Positions 37,194-48,341 of a stretch of DNA of 64,000 nucleotides are shown here, piece after piece. The number at the start of each line of letters is the position of its first letter. Position 1 is the stretch's first letter. The notes beneath the pieces were generated by a model. That model had not been told where the DNA came from, did not search any database, and worked only from the letters and a program-made list of their open reading frames with translations. This DNA comes from Solibacillus isronensis (GTDB lineage Bacteria > Bacillota > Bacilli > Bacillales_A > Planococcaceae): NCBI RefSeq assembly GCF_900168685.1, contig NZ_FVZN01000014.1:558001-622000 (forward strand), read 5' to 3'. Made by a program: the position numbers and the translations under genes.

Positions 37194-37750
37194 TGACACA
37201 ACAAGTATTAAATCAAGCAAAAGAAAAAATGACAAAATCAATTAATGCTTTCTCACGTGAATTAGCTTCAATTCGTGCAGGTGTAGCAAATGCTTCACTA
37301 TTGGATCGTATTACGGTGGACTACTACGGTTCTCCAACGCCGATCAACCAAATGGCAGGTATTTCAGTACCGGAAGCACGCCTTTTAGTTATCCAGCCTT
37401 ATGATAAATCAATCTTAGGCGAAATCGAAAAAGCAATTATGCGTTCAGATATCGGCATCACACCGACAAATGACGGAAATGTCATTCGTTTAGCTGTACC
37501 GGCATTAACTGAAGAGCGCCGTAAAGAATTAGTAAAACAGGTGAAAAAAGAATCAGAAGACGCAAAAGTAGCTGTACGTAACGTGCGCCGTGATGCAAAC
37601 GATGACCTGAAAAAATTAGAAAAGAACGGTGAAATCACAGAAGACGAATTACGCGGCTTCAACGATGACATCCAAAAACTAACTGACAGCTCAATCGTTA
37701 AAATCGAGGAGTTAGTGAAAGAAAAAGAAAAAGAAATTTTAACAGTTTAA
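37193..37750 (+). CDS. frr: Ribosome recycling factor
   Basis: Splits post-termination ribosomes with EF-G. 185 aa. Motifs [26 protein letters not shown]-type segment ([17 protein letters not shown]) and the C-terminal helix region ([13 protein letters not shown]-like). One-base overlap with pyrH suggests coupling. Start ATG at 37193. Confidence 0.97.
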
Positions 37751-37774
37751 TTTTAAGGATATTTTATGAAACGG

Positions 37775-37881
37775 GTCGATTGGAATGAAGGGGAGGCGAC
37801 TCCAGCGGGAACAGCACGAGCGAGAGACTACAGGCTCGAGCCGTGCCCGCGGAAAGCGTCCGACCCGCAATGGATATCAAC
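37775..37881 (+). repeat. Type-1 structured intergenic repeat, copy A
   Basis: 107 bp, GC-rich against an AT-rich surround. It has near-inverted ends (GTCGATT / ATATCAAC), the conserved core GAATGAAGGGGAGGCGACTC, a central stem GCACG-CGAG / CTCG-CGTGC with loop GACTACAGG, and the conserved tail GCCCGCGGAAAGCGTCCGAC. Copy B (42453-42560) is about the same length with matching layout. Confidence 0.85.
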
Positions 37882-37922
37882 ACGGAAGTTAATAAGATAA
37901 TACTTGATTTTTTATAATTTTG

Positions 37923-37961
37923 TTTCGCGCTGGTGGATCACATTAGCGCGAAATCTTTTTC
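37923..37961 (+). terminator. Intrinsic terminator downstream of frr
   Basis: TTTCGCGCT pairs perfectly with AGCGCGAAA around a 13-nt loop, then TCTTTTT. Confidence 0.8.
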
Positions 37962-37988
37962 TGACGATGTATGAACTTTACATGGATT

Positions 37989-38019
37989 AAAACGTCCTGC
38001 TAATAAGGACGTTTTTTTT
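37989..38019 (+). terminator. Second intrinsic terminator downstream of frr
   Basis: AAAACGTCCT pairs perfectly with AGGACGTTTT around GCTAATA, then an eight-base T-run. Confidence 0.88.
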
Positions 38020-38186
38020 ACAATAATAGATAAATTTTAAATTTGTTAGGGAAATATAGCTGTAGCAAAAAAACATGCACATGAACCCGTTCCCCCTAAT
38101 TGAAAGTATAAATTGTGGAAAAAATACATATGAAAGATTAAAAGAAGCACAATTATTCTTTAAGATACTAAAGAAGTTCATTATAT

Positions 38187-38211
38187 AAAAAGGACAGGCT
38201 ATCCCTTTTTT
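38187..38211 (+). terminator. Weak terminator-like hairpin ahead of uppS
   Basis: AAAAAGG pairs with CCTTTTT around a 10-nt loop and is followed by a T-run. It lies about 50 bp before the uppS start. The stem is AT-rich, so it may be accidental or a weak attenuator. Confidence 0.35.
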
Positions 38212-38262
38212 GATATGATAAAAAGGGAAGCAGTCCGATCTGTGCAGTTGGGGGTATTAACT

Positions 38263-39057
38263 ATGTTTAAAAAACTTTTTGGGAAAAATACAAATAAAGA
38301 ACAGTCATTCGGTAGTGAAAATGTGGACTTAGTTAAGGGAGAGGATATCCCTACCCATATTGCAATTATTATGGACGGAAATGGACGTTGGGCGAAAAAG
38401 CGTTCAATGCCACGAGTTGCAGGGCATCATGAAGGAATGAAAAACGTTCGAAAAATAACACGTTGCGCTTGTGATTTAGGAGTAGAAGTATTGACGCTCT
38501 ATGCGTTTTCAACGGAAAACTGGAAGCGTCCTAAATCAGAAGTAGAATTTTTAATGCGTTTACCAGAGCAATTTTTAAATTCCTTTTTACCGGAGCTGAT
38601 GGAGCGAAATATTAAAGTAGAAATGATTGGTGTGATGGATTCATTGCCAGACTATACACAATCTGCTTTAAGAAAGGCGATGGAAGCGACTGCAGGGAAT
38701 ACAGGATTAGTATTAAACTTTGCGATGAATTACGGTGGGCGTGCTGAAATTGTAATGGCGATGCAACAGCTTCTGAAAGAGGTAGAAGCAGGAAATCTTA
38801 CAATTGATGAATTAAATGAACAACATATTTCCCAGTATGTAATGACGGCTCATTTACCTGAACCCGATTTATTAATTCGTACGAGTGGTGAAGTGCGCAT
38901 AAGTAACTTTATGCTATGGCAGCTTGCCTATACGGAATTTTGGTTCACTGATACGCATTGGCCAGATTTTGATGAAGCATGTTTAAAAGAGGCAATCTCT
39001 GTGTATCAAAACCGTAACCGCCGTTATGGAGGGCTGAAAGGAGAAGGAACAAATTGA
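38263..39057 (+). CDS. uppS: Undecaprenyl diphosphate synthase (UppS/IspU)
   Basis: Makes the C55 lipid carrier of peptidoglycan and teichoic acid precursors by cis-prenyl chain elongation. 264 aa from the ATG at 38263 (GGGGG site). A longer frame from 38215 would not match the family. D38 in IAIIMDGNGRW, GHHEGMKNV, LYAFSTENWKRP and the C-terminal LIRTSGEVRISNFMLWQ are diagnostic. Overlaps cdsA by four bases (TTGA). Confidence 0.96.
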   Translation: MFKKLFGKNTNKEQSFGSENVDLVKGEDIPTHIAIIMDGNGRWAKKRSMPRVAGHHEGMKNVRKITRCACDLGVEVLTLYAFSTENWKRPKSEVEFLMRLPEQFLNSFLPELMERNIKVEMIGVMDSLPDYTQSALRKAMEATAGNTGLVLNFAMNYGGRAEIVMAMQQLLKEVEAGNLTIDELNEQHISQYVMTAHLPEPDLLIRTSGEVRISNFMLWQLAYTEFWFTDTHWPDFDEACLKEAISVYQNRNRRYGGLKGEGTN

Positions 39058-39851
39058 AACAACGCATCATTACCGGAGTAATTGCTGCAGCATTATTTAT
39101 TCCATTCGTAATTTATGGAGGAACACCATTTGCGATTTTAATGAGTATCATCGCAATCATTGGTTTCTATGAATTGCTGAAAATGAAAGGAATTTCAATT
39201 GCATCTGTTCCAGGTATTATTGGTACACTTGCATTATTAGTATTGGTTGTACCAAATGATTGGTCACTGAATATCGCTGAGTTTTTTCAATATGATTCAA
39301 TATTGATGATCGTGTACGGAATCGCGATACTGTTATTGATTTATATTGTACTTGTAAAAAATAAAATGACGTTTGATGAAATTGGTTTTATATTGTTAGG
39401 GGCACTTTATGTTGGGCTTGGATTCCATTATTTTATCGAAACACGTTTTATCGGACTGGAATATGTCGTCTTTGTATTGTTAGTCGTATGGACTACAGAT
39501 TCCGGTGCCTATTTTGTAGGACGTAAATTAGGGAAAAATAAATTATGGCCGGAAATTTCGCCGAAGAAAACAGTGGAAGGCTTTGTTGGCGGGATTGTTA
39601 TTGCAGTTATTTTCGCAATTGCCATGCAGCTCATCTATCCTTTTGCATCAAGCTGGCTGCAATTAATCGTTGTGACAATAATTGCATCGATCATTGGACA
39701 AATGGGTGATTTAGTCGAATCGGCTATTAAACGTCATTATGGTGTAAAAGATTCAGGCAATATTCTTCCGGGACACGGCGGCATATTGGACCGTTTTGAC
39801 AGTTTATTATTTGTCGTACCATTACTGCATTTTTTACATTTCTTTTCCTAG
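39054..39851 (+). CDS. cdsA: Phosphatidate cytidylyltransferase
   Basis: Makes CDP-diacylglycerol for phospholipid synthesis. 265 aa with about eight membrane helices. The start is TTG with AAAGGAGAAGG upstream. The C-terminal signature (SPKKTVEGFVGG; KDSGNILPGHGGILDRFDSL) is complete. Follows uppS as in B. subtilis. Confidence 0.96.
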   Translation: MKQRIITGVIAAALFIPFVIYGGTPFAILMSIIAIIGFYELLKMKGISIASVPGIIGTLALLVLVVPNDWSLNIAEFFQYDSILMIVYGIAILLLIYIVLVKNKMTFDEIGFILLGALYVGLGFHYFIETRFIGLEYVVFVLLVVWTTDSGAYFVGRKLGKNKLWPEISPKKTVEGFVGGIVIAVIFAIAMQLIYPFASSWLQLIVVTIIASIIGQMGDLVESAIKRHYGVKDSGNILPGHGGILDRFDSLLFVVPLLHFLHFFS

Positions 39852-39873
39852 GACATAGAAGGGACGTATCATT

Positions 39874-41019
39874 GTGAAAAAAATTAGTTTATTAGGTGCA
39901 ACAGGTTCCATCGGATGGCAAACCTTTGATATTTTACTTGCGAATCCGAATGAATTTAAGCTTGTTGCATTTTCAGCCGGACAAAATATTGAAAAGTCCC
40001 GCGAAATTATAAAAAAACTTCAACCAGAATTAGTTTCAATGCAAACAGAGGAAGCGGCAGGCGCTTTACAAAAAGAATTCCCGCATGTTTCCTTTACATA
40101 TGGCGAAAAGGGATTGGTCGATGTAGCGACACATCCGGATTCGACAGTGCTTATCAATGCAGTATTAGGCAGCGTTGGACTGGAGTCGACACTTGCTGCG
40201 ATCCGTATGGGAAAAACGATTGCCATTGCTAACAAAGAAACACTTGTAACAGCAGGCCATCTTGTAATGGCAGAAGCGAAAAAATACAATGCCCCGATCT
40301 TACCGGTGGACAGTGAGCATTCAGCTATTTTCCAATCGATGAATGGCGAAAACAAAAAGCGTATCGAGCGCATTATTTTAACGGCATCCGGTGGTTCATT
40401 CCGCGATAGAACAAGGGATGAGCTAGTAGGTGTAACAGTTAAAGACGCTCTAAATCATCCGAACTGGTCAATGGGAGCCAAAATTACGATTGACTCAGCA
40501 ACCATGATGAATAAAGGGCTTGAAGTTATTGAGGCACATGTACTGTTTGATATGCCTTATGACAACATCGACGTATTGCTGCACCGTGAAAGCATCATTC
40601 ACTCGATGGTGGAATATGAAGATACAAGTGTCATCGCACAGCTCGGTACGCCGGATATGCGTGTACCGATTCAATATGCACTTAGCTACCCGGACCGTTT
40701 ACCGCTAGCAAATGGCCAACGTTTAAATTTGGCCCAAATTGGACAGCTTCATTTTAAGGAAGTGGATTTTGACCGTTTCCGCGCATTAAAGCTTGCTTAT
40801 GATGCAGGACGTATGGGCGGGACAATCTTAACGGCAATGAACGCGGCAAACGAAGCAGCCGTTGCATTGTTTTTACAAGAAAAAATTACTTTTTTAGAAA
40901 TTGAAGAATGTATTGAGCGAATTATGAATAGTCATAACAATATCGCTTTGCCAGATTTAGCAACTATTTTACATGTAGACAGTGAAACGAGAAAAACAGT
41001 CGCAAGCATGGTAAAATAG
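39874..41019 (+). CDS. dxr: 1-deoxy-D-xylulose 5-phosphate reductoisomerase
   Basis: NADPH-dependent second step of the MEP isoprenoid pathway, supplying precursors for UppS upstream. 381 aa. GTG start. NADPH motif [11 protein letters not shown] at the N-terminus, [11 protein letters not shown], metal-binding [11 protein letters not shown], and [20 protein letters not shown]. Between cdsA and rasP as in Bacillus. Confidence 0.97.
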   Translation: MKKISLLGATGSIGWQTFDILLANPNEFKLVAFSAGQNIEKSREIIKKLQPELVSMQTEEAAGALQKEFPHVSFTYGEKGLVDVATHPDSTVLINAVLGSVGLESTLAAIRMGKTIAIANKETLVTAGHLVMAEAKKYNAPILPVDSEHSAIFQSMNGENKKRIERIILTASGGSFRDRTRDELVGVTVKDALNHPNWSMGAKITIDSATMMNKGLEVIEAHVLFDMPYDNIDVLLHRESIIHSMVEYEDTSVIAQLGTPDMRVPIQYALSYPDRLPLANGQRLNLAQIGQLHFKEVDFDRFRALKLAYDAGRMGGTILTAMNAANEAAVALFLQEKITFLEIEECIERIMNSHNNIALPDLATILHVDSETRKTVASMVK

Positions 41020-41159
41020 TAAAGTGTGAAAAACGGACGTGAAGAACGAAAAGGAGGACATCCCTTTTTGTACAAGCAGTGCCTTTTTTCAAGAGCTTGA
41101 TTGCTAGAAAAGATTGAGCGAAATAATATTCGGCTCAGTTCCAATGAAGGTGGGAGATT

Positions 41160-42416
41160 ATGCAAACAGTTATAGCCTTTATTTTAATTTTTGGCTCACT
41201 CGTTTTTTTCCATGAGCTAGGTCACTTCTTATTTGCAAAGAAAGCAGGCATTATGGTGCGTGAATTTGCGATTGGTATGGGACCGAAGATTTTTGGGATG
41301 ACGAAAGGTGAAACAGTCTATACGCTACGATTATTACCGATTGGCGGTTATGTAAGAATGGCCGGCGAAGATACCGATACGGTAGAACTGCAGCCTGGTT
41401 ACCGCGTAGCTTTAATAACGAACGAAGAAAATATTGTAGAAAAAATCATTCTCAACCAAAAAACACATTACCAAAACGTCATCTTTTTAGAAGTAGAGCG
41501 TGCGGATTTAGAACGTGAACTTTGGATTGAAGGTTACGATGAGGATGACCAGTTCATTCGCTACAATGTATCACGTACAGCAAGCATCGTTGAAAATGGT
41601 ACGGAGCAGATGATTGCGCCGCTTGATCGCCAATTTAATTCGAAATCTGTTGGCGCTCGTGCGATGGCGATTTTCGCAGGTCCATTATTCAACTTTATTT
41701 TAGCGTTTTTCATCTTCCTGATAATCGGGCTTATTCAAGGGATTCCTTCAGATGAACCGATTATTGCCGAAGTTGTGGACGATTCTGTTGCGAGCAGTGC
41801 TGGATTGGTCGATGGCGATAAAGTTGTCAAGGTGAACGGACAGTCGATTTCAACTTGGGAGCAATTATCAGAACAAATTTTCAATAACCCGAACAAAGCC
41901 GTAACATTCGAAGTTGAACGTGAAACGGGCAATGAAATAATTGAACTTACACCGAAAGCTGTGGAACAAGAAGGTGGCCAACCGTACGGACAAATCGGTG
42001 TTATGCGCTCCATTGAAAAAAATCCAATACAAGCCGTAGTGTATGGTGTGGAAGAAACGTATAACATGATTATTACGATCGGAACACTTGTCGGAAAACT
42101 GGTTACCGGCCAATTCTCGATTGATGCATTATCAGGCCCGGTAGGAATTTATAAAACAACTGAAACAGTTGTCACTTTCGGTTTATATAATATTCTATAC
42201 TTTGCGGCAATGCTGAGCGTCAACTTAGGGATTATGAACTTGTTACCATTACCAGCACTTGATGGTGGCCGTTTACTTTTCTTCGCTGTGGAAGCAGTAA
42301 GAGGAAAACCGATCGACCGCCAAAAAGAAGGTATGGTTCACTTCGTCGGAATACTCCTCCTGATGATCTTAATGGTCGTCGTAACATGGAACGATATCCA
42401 GCGATTCTTCTTCTAA
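41160..42416 (+). CDS. rasP: RasP/RseP site-2 intramembrane metalloprotease
   Basis: Cleaves membrane substrates such as anti-sigma factors and signal-peptide remnants. 418 aa. The zinc site HELGH lies in the first membrane segment (H18, E19, H22), and the third ligand region NLLPLPALDGGRLLF is near the C-terminus. A PDZ domain at about 195-270 contains the carboxylate-binding loop region (GLVDGDKVVKVNGQSIS). Four membrane segments. The 140-bp interval from dxr has no clear control site. Confidence 0.96.
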   Translation: MQTVIAFILIFGSLVFFHELGHFLFAKKAGIMVREFAIGMGPKIFGMTKGETVYTLRLLPIGGYVRMAGEDTDTVELQPGYRVALITNEENIVEKIILNQKTHYQNVIFLEVERADLERELWIEGYDEDDQFIRYNVSRTASIVENGTEQMIAPLDRQFNSKSVGARAMAIFAGPLFNFILAFFIFLIIGLIQGIPSDEPIIAEVVDDSVASSAGLVDGDKVVKVNGQSISTWEQLSEQIFNNPNKAVTFEVERETGNEIIELTPKAVEQEGGQPYGQIGVMRSIEKNPIQAVVYGVEETYNMIITIGTLVGKLVTGQFSIDALSGPVGIYKTTETVVTFGLYNILYFAAMLSVNLGIMNLLPLPALDGGRLLFFAVEAVRGKPIDRQKEGMVHFVGILLLMILMVVVTWNDIQRFFF

Positions 42417-42452
42417 ATATTTATTAAGATGATTTTACTAAATGGTAAGCAC

Positions 42453-42560
42453 GTTGATTGGAATGAAGGGGAGGCGACTCCTGCGGGAATAGCGTGACGC
42501 CTGAGACTACAGGCTCAGGCCACGCCCGCGGAAAGCGTCCGACCCGTAATGGAAATCAAC
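42453..42560 (+). repeat. Type-1 structured intergenic repeat, copy B
   Basis: 108 bp with ends GTTGATT / AATCAAC that form a 7-bp inverted repeat, the same GAATGAAGGGGAGGCGACTC core and GCCCGCGGAAAGCGTCCGAC tail as copy A, and a central stem GCGTG-CCTGAG / CTCAGG-CACGC. Arm bases differ from copy A but pairing is kept. The rest of the rasP-proS gap holds a hairpin near 42610-42656 (GCTTTGAGCG / CGTTCAAAGC) without a T-run. Confidence 0.85.
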
Positions 42561-42686
42561 ACCATGTCAGATGTAGAATCTCTTTTAAACAAAATACGTT
42601 TTAAAATGGCAGCTTTGAGCGTTTTGTATGAATAATACTAGCGTTCAAAGCTAAATTTGATTAGTATTATAGAAGTAGCAATTTAA

Positions 42687-44414
<1,728 letters not shown>

Positions 44415-44438
44415 TAACGATTAAGATAGAGAGAACGG

Positions 44439-44475
44439 GAAAGTACAATCTTTTATGTACTTTCTTTTCTTTTTC
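44439..44475 (+). terminator. Intrinsic terminator of proS
   Basis: GAAAGTACA pairs perfectly with TGTACTTTC around an 8-nt loop, followed by a T-rich tract (TTTTCTTTTT). Confidence 0.82.
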
Positions 44476-44571
44476 ATTGGAAGTGTAGGGGCTATTTTTT
44501 ATCGATAGGGTTGGTTTGGATGAATAACGGGATTCATTCCGCTTATTTTAAATAAAGTGGAGCATTTTTCT

Positions 44572-47548
44572 ATGCCCATCGAATCTCTTCGCCTTACAAT
44601 GGAAAAGCAAGATGAAAGGGTGAAACAATTGTCAAAACAGGAAGGAAGACAAAAATTCCTACTATTGTTACAGCAGCTTGAATTGACTGATGATGTCTAT
44701 ATGTCCTTTTTTGAAAATGGAACACTCGAACGTGTAACGGTTCATAAAAAGAAACGTATATGGGACTTTAAAATAAAAATTGAAAATATATTACCTTACC
44801 AAGTGTATCAATTGCTACGAATGCGGATGGTCGAGAAGTTTTCTCCTATAGCCAATGTGTTACTGACGATTGAATCGCATAATCCGGTAGTTAATGAGCA
44901 GCATATTTTGGATTATTGGCAAGTAGTAGTTGAGCAATTAGATGAAATGTCGCCGCTATTGCGTGCAAATTTATCGAAGCAAACACCGAAATGGACAGGT
45001 CATAAGCTTGTCGTGACATCGATGCTCGAAGTCGAGTACTTATCATTAAAAGCGAAATATACAGATAAAATTGCCGAGTCGTACAAAACATTCGGTTTCC
45101 CTCATATTCCGCTTGAGTTCCAGCTTGTAGAGGAAAATGAGGAATTTATCGCACAGCAAGAAGCGTTTTACCAACAGCGACAGGAAGAGGAAGAGCGTCT
45201 GTCCAAACAGGCGATGGCCGATTTTGCGACGCGTGAAAAAGAGAAGGCGGCCAATCCTAGTGCTGTTTCCAATGGAGATACACCGTTCCAGATTGGTGCA
45301 CTCATTAAAAATCCGGATCCGGTTGAAATCCGCACAGTACTGGAAGAAGAACGTTCGATTGTACTGGAAGGGTTTATTTTTGCATGTGATATTAAAGAAC
45401 TTCGAAGTGGTCGTTCATTGCTTGAGTTTAAAATTTCCGACTACACCGACTCACTAATGGTCAAAATGTTCTCAAACGGGGACGAGGATGTCGTGAAGAT
45501 GAAGCAGATGAGCAAAGGAATGTGGGTTCGTGTACGCGGATCGATCCAGCTTGATACATTTGCCCGCGATTTAGTCATGATGGTAAAAGACATCAATGAA
45601 ATCAAGCACGAACCTAAAAAAGACCATGCTCCGGAAGGCGAAAAGCGTGTTGAGCTCCACTTGCATACACCAATGAGTCAAATGGATGCGATGACATCTG
45701 TCGATAAACTAGTAGCACAAGCAGCAAAATGGGGACATCCTGCGATTGCGGTAACCGACCATGCTGTTGTTCAGGCATTCCCTGAAGCGTATGCTGCCGG
45801 TAAGAAAAATGGCATTAAAGTCATTTACGGCGTGGAAGCAAACTTAGTTGATGACGGTAAACCAATTGTTTACGATCCGATTGATGTGGACCTTGAAGAT
45901 GCAACGTATATCGTATTTGACGTAGAGACGACCGGTTTCTCGAACGTGTATGACACGATTATCGAGCTGGCGGCCGTCAAAATAAAAAATGGTCAAGTTA
46001 TTGATACATTTGAACGATTCTCAAACCCGCACCGTAAATTAACGGCGAAAATTATCGAGCTGACACATATTACCGATGATATGCTTGTCAATGCACCAGA
46101 ACTGAGTGATGTCATTCGTGAATTCCATGACTTTATCGGCGATGGGGTTGTTGTTGCGCATAATGCAGCGTTTGACTTAGGTTTCTTATATGTTGCATAC
46201 AAAAATGCCGGCATAGAAGTCCGCCACCCGGGGATCGATACGGTCGAGCTTTCCCGTCTTGTAAACCCAGGGCAAAAATCGCATAACTTGAAAACATTAA
46301 CGAAAAAATACAATATCGAACTTACCCAGCATCACCGGGCAATTTATGATACCGAAGCAACAGGAGAGCTATTCCTGCATTTATTGAAACAGGCTGCCGA
46401 TTTAGGCATTAAAAACCTGATTGAAATGAATGACCATGTCGGCGGTGAAGAAGGATATAAACAGTCCCGTCCAAGTCACTGTACAATTTTGGCGGTAGAT
46501 GATGCCGGGCTGAAAAATCTGTTTAAGTTAATTTCGATTTCGCATACGGAAACATTTTACCGTGTACCACGTATTCGACGCTCCGATTTACAGAAACTAC
46601 GACAAGGTTTAATCGTTGGTTCAGGCTGCTCGAATGGTGAGCTATTTGAAACAATGATGAATAAAACGCAGGAAGAAGCCGAGCGAATCGCAAAATTTTA
46701 TGATTACTTGGAAGTAATGCCGAAACCGGTCTATTCGCCATTAGTGGATGGCGGTACGGTTCATGATGAATGGGCATTGGAAGACATTATCCGCCGTATC
46801 GTCAAGCTAGGTAAAAAGCTGAACTTACCGGTTGTAGCAACGGGAAATGTTCATTATCTGCATGAAACCGATGCAAAGTTCCGTCAAATCCTTGTTGGAT
46901 CAATGGGTGGGGCAAACCCGTTAAATCGTAATCCGTTACCGAAAGTCCATTTCCGTACAACAGATGAAATGCTGAAGGAATTCGACTTTTTAGGCCCGGA
47001 TTTGGCAAAGGAAATCGTTGTGACAAATACGCAGCTTGTTGCCGATATGATTGGCGATGTAAAACCGATTAAAGACGATTTATATACGCCAAAGATTGAA
47101 GGCTCGGATGATGAAGTAACGAACCTGACTTATGAAATGGCACATAGCATTTACGGTGAAAATTTACCGGAAATTGTTCAGGCGCGTATTGATAAGGAAC
47201 TGAAATCGATTTTAGGGCACGGGTTCGGGGTAATTTACCTGATTTCCGCCAAGCTCGTAAAAAAATCGCTTGCTGACGGTTACTTAGTAGGTTCTCGTGG
47301 TTCTGTAGGATCATCCCTCGTCGCGACATTTATGGAAATTACCGAAGTAAATCCATTGCCTCCGCATTATGTTTGTCCAAAGTGCAAGCATTCCGAGTTT
47401 ATCGCGGACGGTTCGGTTGCCTCAGGCTATGACTTACCGAACAAACAATGTCCGGAATGCGGTGCGCCGTATAAAAAAGACGGCCAGGATATCCCGTTCG
47501 AAACGTTCCTAGGATTCAAAGGTGACAAGGTACCCGATATCGATTTGA
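44572..47548 (+). CDS. polC: PolC (DNA polymerase III alpha, Gram-positive type), exon 1
   Basis: Essential replicative polymerase with built-in 3'-5' proofreading. Exon 1 encodes 992 codons plus one base. The ATG at 44572 has an AGTGGAG site. Order: N-terminal domains (1-230), OB fold (about 240-350), PHP domain (RVELHLHTPMSQMDAM), DnaQ-type exonuclease (YIVFDVETTGFSNVYDTIIE; HNAAFDLGF), PHP continuation, palm region (GSRGSVGSSLVATFMEI), a four-cysteine zinc ribbon (CPKC, CPEC), then KGDKVPDIDL. The unspliced frame would run only into SATRC and a stop at 47563. The join to exon 2 completes PDIDLNFSGEYQ. Spliced length is 1460 aa (B. subtilis 1437). Confidence 0.95.
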
Positions 47549-48341
47549 GTGCGACACGTTGCTAGTTGAAAAGACTAGCCACCATTATAGGTAGAACTGC
47601 TATTTCGAAGTATGGAATGAAGGAGTAACTTCCTGAAACATACTCGCTGAAGCTACGACATGCAAGCGGATGACTGCAAAACTGAAACTTGTATGAAGCT
47701 CGTTAAAGTAGGCTGAAGTTCACCCAAACAGTACGGCTGTGGAAAGAGAGGAATCTTGTGGATGATAGGCCTGGCGTCTATAAACTTTCTAAGGTTAGAA
47801 TCAGTAGAATCACTGGGACGAACCCTCGACTGACTTTTCGTGAATGTCACGCAGTAGAAATGCTGCGGGGTCCAAAATAGGACTTCTAGGTGTGGATGAG
47901 TAAGCGTTTGGTTATGAAAATCCATCTTGTGTTACAGGCACATGCAAGCCTAGCGGAATTTAGGGGGAACCTAAGGAAAGATGTACAGATAGAAATAGTG
48001 GAACGTGTGAAGCTCCGAACGTAAGAGACAGTTGCATGTCGATGACGACGGTGTAAGGAAAGGCTGAAGAGCTATAACTTACTTAAACGGAGTGGCAGTA
48101 GTGCCGTAGTACCGTTGATGAAATGCCAGTGATGACTGAATAACAAATAGGTCGGAGGAAAAAACATTTCTGAGGGAAGGGCACAAGTCGTTAGTGTTGA
48201 AATAGCAAGGTGCATTTATTTTATTTTAATTATCAATTCAACAAAACTAACGATGGAACGCCGTGTGAGTGTGAAAGCCTCATGCACGGTGTGGGACGGG
48301 GGAAAAGCTGGTGATAACTTCAAAGGCTTACCTATCGTCAT
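47549..48341 (+). mobile_element. ORF-less group II intron in polC
   Basis: 793 nt. The 5' end GTGCG (47549-47553) fits the group II GUGYG consensus and the 3' end is AT. Domain IV is a short stem (48188-48201 with 48237-48253, TCGTTAGTGTTGAA / TTCAACAAAACTAACGA) with about a 35-nt AT-rich loop and no reverse transcriptase. Domain V lies at about 48259-48294: GCCGTG-TGAG pairs with CTCA-TG-CACGGT, with a two-base bulge and a GAAA loop, preceded by a CGC-type triad. Domain VI follows (stem AAGCT / GGCTT) with TTACCTATCGTCAT at the end. Removal joins GAT TTG A to AT TTC TCC, giving DLNFS, in frame. Weak EBS candidates are TTAGA (47795-47799) against the last exon bases and TGATA (47763-47767). 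Subclass not determined. Confidence 0.93.

Larger units (their letters stand above)
37751..38262 (+). other. Gene-free frr-uppS interval
   Basis: About 510 bp holding a type-1 structured repeat (37775-37881), two intrinsic terminators (37923-37961 and 37989-38019), about 165 bp of AT-rich DNA with no clear promoter, and a weak terminator-like hairpin (38187-38211) shortly before uppS. No credible gene. Confidence 0.7.

Noticed and set aside
41049-41068. Terminator after dxr (AAAAGG...CCTTTT)
   Set aside because: Stem is only six AT-rich pairs with an inner competing pair; too weak to call.
47653-47925. 90-codon minus-strand frame inside the intron as an intron-encoded protein
   Set aside because: Wrong strand, no reverse transcriptase or endonuclease motif, and it covers structured domain I sequence.
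47563-48311. polC as a frameshifted pseudogene or as two separate genes
   Set aside because: The intervening 793 nt has group II ends and a domain V hairpin, and its exact removal restores a conserved motif and frame. The GTG at 48311 is inside intron domain VI.
47549-48341. Intein in PolC
   Set aside because: The segment has stop codons in the polC frame from 47563 on and no splicing-domain motifs, so it cannot be spliced as protein.
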